A stretch of DNA of 39,836 nt, from the NCBI RefSeq assembly GCF_022398325.1, contig NZ_JAKEVD010000020.1:1-39836 (forward strand), read 5' to 3'. The position numbers and the translations under genes were made by a program. The first letter of the stretch is position 1; each line of letters begins with the position of its first letter. Shown here one piece after another: positions 8,674 through 16,329 of the stretch. The notes under the pieces are model-generated. The model saw only the letters and a list, made by a program, of their open reading frames with translations. It had not been told where the DNA came from and did no database searches. The stretch is from Shewanella sp. Isolate13 (lineage in GTDB: Bacteria; Pseudomonadota; Gammaproteobacteria; Enterobacterales; Shewanellaceae).

Positions 8674-8994
8674 AGTGACAATTCCGCTCTTGGTTATATG
8701 ATTAACGTCATCATAGATAAAACAAAAACCAGTAGCCCAGTACCAAGATTTTACCCGATACCGACCTACTGGCCGAAGGTTGACGCCGCTTGGCGCCAAG
8801 CCTGTAAAATTAAGCGCGATACTATAGCATTTTAGGCTAATTTATCAACTGCCAATAGCCATTTGAGGTGACATTTAGACGAATTTCGCCCTCACGGTTT
8901 TGTCTGTAGATTAACGCGCTGATTACGCCCATTAAACTCGGCTAGCTAATGGCCATGCAAGCTATTGCAACCTGTTAGCTACTGAGTGCGTTAC
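8674..8994. other. Intergenic leader of ybiT with a 14-bp perfect palindrome
   Basis: No gene is seen. A perfect palindrome GCTTGGCGCCAAGC occupies 8788-8801, about 115 bases upstream of the ybiT start, and could be a regulator site or a hairpin in a long leader. No clear intrinsic terminator for copA, whose stop codon is at 8995, was found here. Confidence 0.45.
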
Positions 8995-11232
8995 CTAGCT
9001 AAGTGCTACGCGCCTTAACCGATTGGCATTACTCACCACAGTTAGTGATGATAGCGCCATGGCCGCCCCTGCAATCACAGGGCTCAATAAGAGTCCTGTA
9101 AAGGGAAATAATACGCCTGCTGCGATAGGGATCCCTAAGGTATTGTAAATAAATGCCCCAAACAGATTTTGCTTGATGTTTCTCATGCTCGCCTTAGCCA
9201 GTAAAAGCGTATCGGCAATCACCACTAGCCGTGTTGATAACAAGGTAAAGTCGGCGCTCTCGATAGCGATCTCTGTGCCACTTCCCATGGCAAGCCCCAC
9301 ATCCGCGCTCATCAATGCGGGCGCATCATTAATACCGTCTCCCACCATGGCCACCACTTCGCCGGCGCGCTTGAGCTCAATCACTTTCGATTGCTTATCT
9401 TCAGGTAACACCTCGGCAAATACCGTAGTGATCCCGACTTTATCGGCAACCGCTCGCGCCGTCAGTTGGTTATCTCCGGTGAGTAACACCAACTTAAGTC
9501 CCGCTTGTTGCATCTTCTGCACCGCTTGCATGGCATCGGGCTTTATTGGATCGGCAATGGCAATAATAGCCAGTAATTGCCTGTCGCTAGCCACAAACAC
9601 GGGCGTCTGGCCTTGATTAGCAAACTCTGAGATCTGCGGTTGATAATCAGCAAGATTATCGATGCCAGCTTGCTGCATCAGGCTCAAATTACCAATGCTA
9701 TAGTGCTTACCATTGACGGTGCCGACAATGCCTTTTCCTTGTATATTGGTGAAACTTTCTGGCTCAATAAACTTAACTGCTACCGTCTTCGCCTTATCGA
9801 TAATCGCGCTAGCAAGAGGATGCTCCGAGTGTTGCTCCAGTGCAGCGACATCACCCAGCAGGCTGAGTTCATCGAGCTCAGATTGTAGTATCACAACCTC
9901 ATGGACTTCGGGCTTACCGGCCGTAATGGTGCCCGTTTTATCGAGTACCACAGTTGTGACTTTACTGGCAGTTTGCAGCGCCTCACCATTTCTCACCAAA
10001 ACCCCCATCTGCGCCGCGCGGCCAACAGACACCATGATCGACATAGGGGTGGCTAAGCCGAGTGCACAAGGACAGGCAATGATCAACACGCTAGTCAGTA
10101 CGACCAGAGCATGGGACAGCGCAGGTGATGGGCCAAACAGATACCAAAATGACGAGCTCAGTAGCGCAATAATGACAACTACAGGAACGAAGTAGGCGGA
10201 GATCTTATCGGTCAAGCGGCCTATGGGCATTTTAGAGGTCTGCGCCTGCTGCACTAATTCGATGATCTTCGACAGCTTAGTATCTTGAGCGCTTGCGGTA
10301 GCTCTGTAGATAACTGCGCCGTTACCGTTGACCGTGCCCGCGCTAATAGTGTCGCCTACCGCTTTATGAATCGGAATAGGCTCTCCGGTCAGCATGGACT
10401 CATTGATAGTTGTCTGCCCATATAAGATCTCACCATCTAATGCGACTCTATCGCCAGGCTTAAGGCGTAATCTATCTCCCACCCGTAGGAGATTAATCTC
10501 AACCTCCTCATCACCATTGTCGGTCAGCCTTATCGCAGTGGTCACCTGTAACCCCAGCAAACGCTGCACCGCTTCACTGGTTTTACCCCGCGCGCGCAGC
10601 TCTAAAGCATGGCCAAGATTGATTAAGCCTAAGATCATTACACTGGCCTCAAAGTACACATGGCGCGTATCGGCTGGAAACCACTCGGGCGCTGTTACGA
10701 CCATCATGGAATAGATCCAAGCAGCGCTAGTGCCTAATGCGATAAGGGTGTCCATATTGGCTGACTTGGCTTTAATGGCTCGCCACATGCCTTGGTAGAA
10801 ATGACCTCCGGTGAATAGCATCACCAACAAGGTGATAACACCGACTACGCCCCAAGCTAATTGCTGCTGGGCATTGTTCACCATCATTTCGCCGCCGAGT
10901 AAGCCCCAAAGCATTAACGGCACACCGAGACCTAAGCCAATGGCCGCCTGTATTAACCTTAGGCGATACTCTTTGCGTTCATCATCACTTTTTTGCTCAG
11001 CGGCGGTACGGGCATCGATCACCAACTCACCGTCATAACCCACACGACTAATTATCTCGAGTGCCTCTTTTGCTACTATATCACCGGACACCAATACCAA
11101 CTTATCGGCTAAATTCACTCTGGCGCTGATTTCACGTTGGCCGTTTTGGCTGGCATCGGCAAAGGCTGTTTCAACCTTTGCAACACAGCTGGCACAGCTC
11201 ATCTTAGGTACATATAAACTTATGTTAGCCAT
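8995..11232 (-). CDS. copA: Cu(I)-exporting P-type ATPase
   Basis: A 745-residue inner-membrane pump that exports cytosolic Cu(I). One N-terminal metal-binding domain is present, with M-x-C-x-x-C as MSCASC (Cys13, Cys16); many homologues have two. Other hallmarks in order: TGEP of the actuator domain (about 282), the CPC transport site in IIACPCALGLATP (about 387), the phosphorylation site DKTGT (about 431), the P1B-type HP in EHPLAS (about 471) and GDGINDAPAL in the hinge. The start at ATG 11232 is preferred because GGGA lies upstream and because the alternative GTG at 11265 overlaps the predicted -10 region. It diverges from cueR and is predicted to be induced by CueR in the presence of copper. 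Confidence 0.96.
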   Translation of the reverse strand: MANISLYVPKMSCASCVAKVETAFADASQNGQREISARVNLADKLVLVSGDIVAKEALEIISRVGYDGELVIDARTAAEQKSDDERKEYRLRLIQAAIGLGLGVPLMLWGLLGGEMMVNNAQQQLAWGVVGVITLLVMLFTGGHFYQGMWRAIKAKSANMDTLIALGTSAAWIYSMMVVTAPEWFPADTRHVYFEASVMILGLINLGHALELRARGKTSEAVQRLLGLQVTTAIRLTDNGDEEVEINLLRVGDRLRLKPGDRVALDGEILYGQTTINESMLTGEPIPIHKAVGDTISAGTVNGNGAVIYRATASAQDTKLSKIIELVQQAQTSKMPIGRLTDKISAYFVPVVVIIALLSSSFWYLFGPSPALSHALVVLTSVLIIACPCALGLATPMSIMVSVGRAAQMGVLVRNGEALQTASKVTTVVLDKTGTITAGKPEVHEVVILQSELDELSLLGDVAALEQHSEHPLASAIIDKAKTVAVKFIEPESFTNIQGKGIVGTVNGKHYSIGNLSLMQQAGIDNLADYQPQISEFANQGQTPVFVASDRQLLAIIAIADPIKPDAMQAVQKMQQAGLKLVLLTGDNQLTARAVADKVGITTVFAEVLPEDKQSKVIELKRAGEVVAMVGDGINDAPALMSADVGLAMGSGTEIAIESADFTLLSTRLVVIADTLLLAKASMRNIKQNLFGAFIYNTLGIPIAAGVLFPFTGLLLSPVIAGAAMALSSLTVVSNANRLRRVALS

Positions 11233-11267
11233 TAGAACAGTTCCCAATTTGTTTCTTGATGTCACTC

Positions 11268-11298
11268 AGGGTAATGTCTCCCATAAGGGGAGAGTCAA
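11268..11298 (-). promoter_or_regulatory. CueR-controlled copA promoter (MerR-type, 19-bp spacer)
   Basis: On the minus strand TTGACT (-35, 11293-11298) and TACCCT (-10, 11268-11273) are separated by 19 bases, the long spacer typical of MerR-family promoters. The spacer holds the dyad CTCCC-N5-GGGAG as read on the + strand (11278-11292). The layout closely follows the E. coli copA promoter. Confidence 0.85.
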
Positions 11299-11351
11299 AG
11301 CTAAAGTTGAGCTAAATTGAAATTAGTTGAATTAATTTTAGGAGACTTCTA

Positions 11352-11753
11352 ATGAAAATTGGAGAGGTAGCAAAATTAACCGGACTCTCGGTCAAGAGGA
11401 TCCGTTACTATCATGATATTGGGCTAGTACTCGGTCTGCGCGGTGACAATGGCTATCGTGAATACAGTCAAAGTTCAATTGAAGCGTTGCTGTTTATTCA
11501 ACATTGCCGCACACTCGGTTTTGCGTTAGAGGAATGTAAGACGCTACTCGAGTTACAAAATAACTCAGACCGTAATGCAGCCGATGTGAAGGCGCTCGCG
11601 ATGCACCACTTACAGGATATTGAAACGCGCATTACCCAACTAAGCAACTTAAGAGAGCAACTGGCTCAGCTTATTCACGACTGCCAAGGCGGTGAGCAGC
11701 CCAACTGCGCCATACTCACGGGCCTGAGTCAAAAGCAAAATGGCGCTGGCTAA
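11352..11753 (+). CDS. cueR: CueR-type Cu(I)-responsive MerR family activator
   Basis: A 133-residue regulator. The N-terminal winged helix-turn-helix (MKIGEVAKLTGLSVKRIRYY) is followed by the dimerisation helix. The C-terminal metal loop has Cys111 and Cys119 seven residues apart (CQGGEQPNC), matching E. coli CueR Cys112 and Cys120, which bind one Cu(I). The residue aligned with CueR Ser77, important in monovalent-metal selectivity, is Ala76 here. AGGAG precedes the ATG at a good distance. It is divergent from copA and shares its intergenic region; CueR is expected to act on the 19-bp-spacer promoter there. The two cysteines and the copA linkage make copper the likely signal over zinc or mercury. 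Confidence 0.92.
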   Translation: MKIGEVAKLTGLSVKRIRYYHDIGLVLGLRGDNGYREYSQSSIEALLFIQHCRTLGFALEECKTLLELQNNSDRNAADVKALAMHHLQDIETRITQLSNLREQLAQLIHDCQGGEQPNCAILTGLSQKQNGAG

Positions 11754-11858
11754 TGCCCCCCTAAGGCTGCTGGCTAGCATACTCAAAACTATCAACCTAT
11801 TTTAGGACGAGACACTATCAACATAAGCTCGCTACAGGCTACAGAAACGATTTACGGC

Positions 11859-13892
11859 TTATCTGCGGCGTAGGTTGTCGATATTTTCGATCGCTAATGC
11901 CGGTAAGCTGCCCGCGGGAGTAAAACCAAAGATCTGACCGTAGAAAGAGAGCTCGGCTTCCAGAGCCAGCTTCTTGCTCTGGGCTGAAACTCGATTTACC
12001 GCATCTTCATTAAACTCGAGGTAAGCAACAGGCACTCCCTTGTTCTTTACAGCCTGATAAATTATCAACGACTGTTCGGCGGGAATAAGCGAGTCATTCA
12101 CCCCCTGAATAAGCAGTAAAGGCTCGTTCACGCCTTTAATATTCGACATCGCCGAACGCTGGTGATAGTTATCGATATTGCCGAGCAATCGCAATAAGTA
12201 GTGGGACTCAAACTTATGGGAGTGACGCTTAAACTCTTCCATATCGCTGATCCCAGAGTAGCTGACGCCCGCGCCGAAGGTACTGTAAAAGGCCACCGCC
12301 GACAGCGCGGTAAAACCACCAGCACGGTTACCTCTTATCGCCAGTTTTCGCCCATCGACATATCCACTGTTGACCAAGAAGCCTGCGGCTCGCACCGCAT
12401 CCTCCACATCTGACTTGCCCCAATTACCATAGAGACTGTTACGATAATCTCGTCCAAAACCGGTACTGCCGCGGTAATTCACATCAAAGACAGCAAAACC
12501 TCGGCTAGTCCAATACTGAATATCCCGCCTAAAGGCGCGGCTCGCCTTTGCCGTTGGCCCTGAGTGCATCATCATAACCAAAGGAGGCTCTTGATGCTTA
12601 GGGCCTTGAAAATTAGGGTTCTTGGGCTGATACAGGTAGCCATAAGCGGTCTGCCCATCGGCGGTTTTAAAACTCAAGCTCTGGGCTCTAGAGATAAAAT
12701 TAGGATCCATCACTGGTAACTTAGGCGCATAAACAAGCTGAGCCGAGCGCCCCTGTACTTTATAAATTCCCTTCTCTGGTGTCTCTTTAGCCCCGACAAA
12801 TAACACTTCATTTTCATGTTGTGTTACGTAGGCTATCTCTGCAAAATCCACCGCTATCGCATCCACTGTGCCACTCATGGTATCGATACGGATCAGATGC
12901 GCTTGGCCTTCATGACTATAACTTGCCACTAGCGAGTGTTCATTTTCAAAGGCGTAGTTATACTTGCCGACTCGCCAGTCTGCATCGGCAAACTCGGCTT
13001 GCTGCTCTAAAACAATTTCGACCTCATAGGCCTCATTTAAGCGGTAAATATTCCACCAATTGTTGAAATCGGCGATAAAGTAAAGTTGCCCTGTCGGGCT
13101 GTACAGAGGCTGAGTAATGGCGCCTTTCTGCTGTGTGTGGATCTGTCGTGGATTTTGAATCGCCCCTTTGGCATCGATATCGGCGATCCACAGCTGAGTT
13201 TGGTCCCACTGCATATTCGGGTGCTGCCATGATACCCACGCCAGCTGGCTTTGGTCAGGAGATAGCACCGGTTTTGAGTAAAAATCGGCACCAGACACCA
13301 GTGAAACGCCTTCATCGGCATAGCTTAAGTTGATACCGACTAAACTATTTACAGGCTCACCTTTACCGCGATGATCTTCACGAATACAGATGAGTCGTGA
13401 AGCCTTAGAGTTTGAGATACAGCCCGCATGACGCGTGCCATTTGGCGTTAGGGGAAAGGGGGCTTGATTAGGCGCAATACGATATAAAATTTGGTCAGAA
13501 AATTTAGTGGCAAACAAGCTATTACCGATAGCGACAAAGGGCGAACCACCATACTCATGGACACGGCTACGGATATCGAAGTTTGACGATACCACCTTAC
13601 TGGCACTGCCATCACGTTCTAACCGATATACGCCTTTCTTATCTTCATTGTCTGCATTAGATTGCACGAAATAAATGCCCTGAGATGTCGCACGCACATC
13701 ACTGATATCATCAGTGAGATCATATACATCTTCAGGCGTTACCGGAGAAGCCCAGCTACCAAACTCGGCTACACGACTCCCTTCGATAGCGGGCTTAGGA
13801 GCAATGACTTCGCTCCTTTTAGATGCATTATCACAGCCTATTAGGGTTAACAGGCCGGCTAAAGCTAACAATGTTGTTTTAATCGCTTTCAT
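11859..13892 (-). CDS. S9 family (prolyl oligopeptidase-like) lipoprotein lacking catalytic Ser and His
   Basis: A 677-residue exported lipoprotein (lipobox LTLIGC, Cys20). Residues about 50-390 fit a beta-propeller. Residues about 400-660 form an alpha/beta-hydrolase domain with the S9C-typical stretch VNYRGSTGFGRDYRNSLYG (472-490). The nucleophile motif, normally G-x-S-x-G-G, reads GNRAGG (521-526), with Arg523 (codon 12324-12326) in place of Ser. The acid Asp600 is kept in QGVND. The region that normally ends in H-G-F-R reads AVNRV (631-635), with no His. Two of the three catalytic residues are therefore replaced in an otherwise intact, full-length frame. I infer a non-hydrolytic pseudoenzyme, perhaps a peptide-binding protein. 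Its neighbours give no functional clue. Confidence 0.85.
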   Translation of the reverse strand: MKAIKTTLLALAGLLTLIGCDNASKRSEVIAPKPAIEGSRVAEFGSWASPVTPEDVYDLTDDISDVRATSQGIYFVQSNADNEDKKGVYRLERDGSASKVVSSNFDIRSRVHEYGGSPFVAIGNSLFATKFSDQILYRIAPNQAPFPLTPNGTRHAGCISNSKASRLICIREDHRGKGEPVNSLVGINLSYADEGVSLVSGADFYSKPVLSPDQSQLAWVSWQHPNMQWDQTQLWIADIDAKGAIQNPRQIHTQQKGAITQPLYSPTGQLYFIADFNNWWNIYRLNEAYEVEIVLEQQAEFADADWRVGKYNYAFENEHSLVASYSHEGQAHLIRIDTMSGTVDAIAVDFAEIAYVTQHENEVLFVGAKETPEKGIYKVQGRSAQLVYAPKLPVMDPNFISRAQSLSFKTADGQTAYGYLYQPKNPNFQGPKHQEPPLVMMMHSGPTAKASRAFRRDIQYWTSRGFAVFDVNYRGSTGFGRDYRNSLYGNWGKSDVEDAVRAAGFLVNSGYVDGRKLAIRGNRAGGFTALSAVAFYSTFGAGVSYSGISDMEEFKRHSHKFESHYLLRLLGNIDNYHQRSAMSNIKGVNEPLLLIQGVNDSLIPAEQSLIIYQAVKNKGVPVAYLEFNEDAVNRVSAQSKKLALEAELSFYGQIFGFTPAGSLPALAIENIDNLRRR

Positions 13893-13967
13893 TTTATACC
13901 TAGGAATTACGCCCTAAAAGCTCAAGTTAACCCTGCTAACTAAATGACGATGTATCAAGCAAACGAC

Positions 13968-14195
13968 TCACTTTCGCGGCCATTTATTCACAAACCATCG
14001 AATGACAGCCAACTGCTTTTTCTGGCTTAGGCCAAAATAAATACACACCCAAGGCGACAGCAAGATGTACCAAGGGATGGCCGCCGTGCTTCTGCCCGTA
14101 AAAAGAAGATAAAAAAAGCCAAAATAGATCACCAACAGACCGACGCAACCTACGACTAGCATCATCCATTTTGTCGCTCTTTCAAGCTTATCCAT
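13968..14195 (-). CDS. Small membrane protein of unknown function
   Basis: A 75-residue protein with two hydrophobic segments: about residues 10-33 (WMMLVVGCVGLLVIYFGFFY) and about 40-58 (IPWYILLSPWVCIYFGL). A basic tail follows (KWPRK). An in-frame stop lies just upstream of the ATG at 14195, fixing the start, and AAGGA stands about 13 bases before it. I do not recognise a family. It lies alone between the S9-like gene and the degradation operon, reading leftwards. Confidence 0.6.
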   Translation of the reverse strand: MDKLERATKWMMLVVGCVGLLVIYFGFFYLLFTGRSTAAIPWYILLSPWVCIYFGLSQKKQLAVIRWFVNKWPRK

Positions 14196-14274
14196 TTTGC
14201 TGCCATATTCCTTTTACAATGAAGCTATTATGGCCTATTGCTAAGCAATTGTTCAAATCGTCGTATCCTCACAT

Positions 14275-14296
14275 AAAAAAACGGGCCTAAGCCCGT
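14275..14296 (-). terminator. Intrinsic terminator of the degradation operon
   Basis: ACGGGC (14281-14286) and GCCCGT (14291-14296) form a 6-bp GC-rich stem with a 4-base loop. On the minus strand it is followed by a run of six T (14275-14280). It ends the leftward operon that begins with the thiolase gene. Confidence 0.88.
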
Positions 14297-14319
14297 TATT
14301 TTTCATTTGTAATCAAGAC

Positions 14320-14429
14320 TTACAAACGAATGCCACCATCAATCTCGAATACGCGGCCGTTAACATAGTCATTTTCGATGATGAAACGAACTGTCGATGC
14401 GATCTCTTGTGCTTGACCTAAGCGTCCAA
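14320..14429 (-). pseudogene. Near-identical extra copy of the SDR gene's 3' end
   Basis: These 110 bases repeat the last 110 bases of the intact SDR gene (14528-14637) with only four mismatches that I can count, with no gaps. They encode the same C-terminus, from LGRLGQAQEIA to the final DGGIRL and stop. There is no start codon or upstream catalytic domain, so this is a fragment. It lies next to the operon terminator, where the true gene end would be expected. Confidence 0.9.
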
Positions 14430-14527
14430 ACTGATGTTACCATCGACTCTGTTTACTCATCTGCTCACATAATCATCTTCTATGATAAAACCTTGCGCCA
14501 ATGCGAGCTCTCGCGTTTGGCCTAAGC
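14430..14527 (-). pseudogene. Decayed third copy of the SDR 3' end
   Basis: Translated on the minus strand in frame, this stretch reads SLGQTRELA, then FIIEDDYVSR, a stop, and VNRVDGNISL. It aligns without gaps to RLGQAQEIA...FIIENDYVNGRVFEIDGGIRL of the intact SDR. The stop falls where the intact protein has Arg. The sequence is much more diverged than the copy at 14320-14429, so it is either an older duplicate or the remnant of a paralogous SDR. Confidence 0.8.
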
Positions 14528-15286
14528 TTACAAACGAATGCCACCATCAATCTCGAATACTCGGCCGTTAACGTAGTCATTTTCGATGATGAAACGAACA
14601 GTCGATGCGATCTCTTGCGCTTGACCTAAGCGTCCAACAGGCACCATCTTCTCTAAACGCTCTAACGCTTCAGGCTTCATGGCTGCTGTCATCTCGGTTT
14701 CAATCACACCCGGTGCGACCGCAGCGCTACGAATGTTGTAACGTGCAAGTTCTTTAGCCCAGCCCACGCTCATTGCCGCGACACCGGCCTTAGATGCAGC
14801 ATAGTTTGTCTGGCCCACGTTACCCGCTTTTGCAAGGCTAGAGATATTAATAATGACCCCTTCTTGCTTGGTCTCAATCATTGCAGCAGCCGCTTCGCGA
14901 CCGCACAGGAATGATCCCGTTAGGTTAACGTTAATCACCGATTGGAATTGCTCGAACGACATACGGTCGAATACCTGATCCTCTTTTGCCTTCAGCAGCA
15001 GACCGTCACGCAAGATCCCAGCGTTGTTCACCAACACATTGACCTGACCAAAGTCCTCTTTAATGAATTGGAAAGTGGCAAACACATCTTCTTCATCTGT
15101 AATATCAACGGCATAGCCTTGAACTTCAGTCGTTGCACCGATATTGGCACAGGCTTTTTCCAACTTCTCTTGGTCAACGTCGATAAGTGCTAATTTGGCA
15201 CCTGCAGCCGCTAAATTTTCCGCCATGGCGTAACCTAGTCCACCTGCACCACCTGTAATAACAACAACCTTATCTTTTAAATCCAT
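14528..15286 (-). CDS. SDR oxidoreductase of the branched-chain acyl-CoA degradation operon
   Basis: A 252-residue NAD(P)-dependent short-chain dehydrogenase, usually annotated as FabG-like or as a 3-hydroxy-2-methylbutyryl-CoA dehydrogenase in Shewanella operons of this kind. The cofactor motif is TGGAGGLG (11-18) and NNAG is at 87-90. The catalytic residues are Ser149 or Ser150, Tyr162 and Lys166 (NYAASKAG). AAGGG precedes the ATG. It is the last intact gene of the operon, 11 bases after mmsB. A role in the isoleucine branch (oxidation of a 3-hydroxyacyl-CoA) is inferred from context; the sequence alone cannot exclude a fatty-acid reductase. Two partial copies of its 3' end lie directly downstream. 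Confidence 0.88.
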   Translation of the reverse strand: MDLKDKVVVITGGAGGLGYAMAENLAAAGAKLALIDVDQEKLEKACANIGATTEVQGYAVDITDEEDVFATFQFIKEDFGQVNVLVNNAGILRDGLLLKAKEDQVFDRMSFEQFQSVINVNLTGSFLCGREAAAAMIETKQEGVIINISSLAKAGNVGQTNYAASKAGVAAMSVGWAKELARYNIRSAAVAPGVIETEMTAAMKPEALERLEKMVPVGRLGQAQEIASTVRFIIENDYVNGRVFEIDGGIRL

Positions 15287-15297
15287 TGGAACACCCT

Positions 15298-16209
15298 TTA
15301 TTTTTTTATCTGCTTTGAATGAGCAAACTGCTCAAAAATACTCGAAAAATCTCGTTTACCGTTACCCTGCTTCGCATGATTCACATAGAGGCTACGCGCT
15401 AATGCGCCCATAGGTGTGCTTGAATTAGATAACAATGCCGCCTCTTGAGAAAGCCCTAAGTCTTTCACCATCAAGTCGACCATAAAGCCACCTTGATAAT
15501 CGTTTGACGAAGGAACAGACTCCATCACACCTGGACAAGGATTATATTTATCTAACGTCCAATTGCCACCACTACTGACTTTCATGATATCGGATAGGAC
15601 CTTAGGATCGAGTCCATGATCGACTCCCATCTGTAGCGATTCCGATGTGGCAACCATCAATACCGAAAGCAGCATATTATTACATATCTTAGCGACTTGC
15701 CCAGCACCAGGACCACCAGCGTGGAAGATATTCGCGCCCATAGCATTCAGTGCGCCCTGCGCCTGTTCAAATGCCTTATCGCTACCACCACAAATAAAGG
15801 TCAATGTACCAGCAGCCGCACCTGCTGTGCCGCCAGAGACTGGCGCATCGATAAACTCAAGACCCTTGTTGGCCGCATGTTCAGCCACAAATCGCGCACT
15901 GTCAGCATCTATGGTTGAGCAGTCGATAAGTAAGGTTCCCGGCGCCACCACATCGATAAGACCTTTATTTGTATCATCGCTTACATAAAGGCTACGTACA
16001 TGCTTGCCCGCAGGTAACATAGTCACAACGATATCTGCCCCGGCTGCTGCGCCACAGGCACTTGTCGCCGTGAGCGCACCCTGCTGCGCTAATGCTTGCA
16101 TCGCTGCTGGCACCAGATCGAATACTTTAACGGTAAAACCCGCCTTAATCAGATTGGCCGCCATCGGGCCGCCCATATTTCCCAAACCAATAAATGCAAC
16201 AGTACTCAT
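15298..16209 (-). CDS. mmsB: 3-hydroxyisobutyrate dehydrogenase
   Basis: A 303-residue cytosolic enzyme that oxidises 3-hydroxyisobutyrate to methylmalonate semialdehyde in valine degradation. The Rossmann motif GLGNMGGPMAANL starts at residue 8. The substrate-binding stretch DAPVSGGTAG is at 121-130, and the catalytic lysine is Lys174 in GAGQVAKICNN. The start at 16209 is chosen because GGAG lies 7 bases upstream and the protein then begins MSTVAFIGLG as in the family; the frame is open further upstream to 16281. It acts directly after the 3-hydroxyisobutyryl-CoA hydrolase and before MmsA, whose genes lie upstream in the same operon. Confidence 0.94.
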   Translation of the reverse strand: MSTVAFIGLGNMGGPMAANLIKAGFTVKVFDLVPAAMQALAQQGALTATSACGAAAGADIVVTMLPAGKHVRSLYVSDDTNKGLIDVVAPGTLLIDCSTIDADSARFVAEHAANKGLEFIDAPVSGGTAGAAAGTLTFICGGSDKAFEQAQGALNAMGANIFHAGGPGAGQVAKICNNMLLSVLMVATSESLQMGVDHGLDPKVLSDIMKVSSGGNWTLDKYNPCPGVMESVPSSNDYQGGFMVDLMVKDLGLSQEAALLSNSSTPMGALARSLYVNHAKQGNGKRDFSSIFEQFAHSKQIKK

Positions 16210-16329
16210 TATTCGCTCCAACTCACCTTGTGAGTGCTTGGTACTTAATCCCTTATAGCGGCAGTATGAGCCGCCGCTCACGTCTATCTTCTATTGAGGC
16301 ATCGCCTCTGCAGAGAGTTTATCTACTTT

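Noticed and set aside
8674..8799. N-terminal extension of YbiT by 42 codons
   Set aside because: The extension has no resemblance to the family, and TTG at 8673 gives the conserved N-terminus and the same 530-residue length as E. coli YbiT.
9713..10195. 160-codon open frame antisense to copA
   Set aside because: The opposite strand encodes a clear CopA; the antisense frame is Ser/Thr-rich shadow sequence typical of codon-structure artefacts.
13984..14169. 61-codon frame overlapping the small membrane protein
   Set aside because: It is a shifted frame inside the 75-residue gene and lacks a ribosome-binding site.
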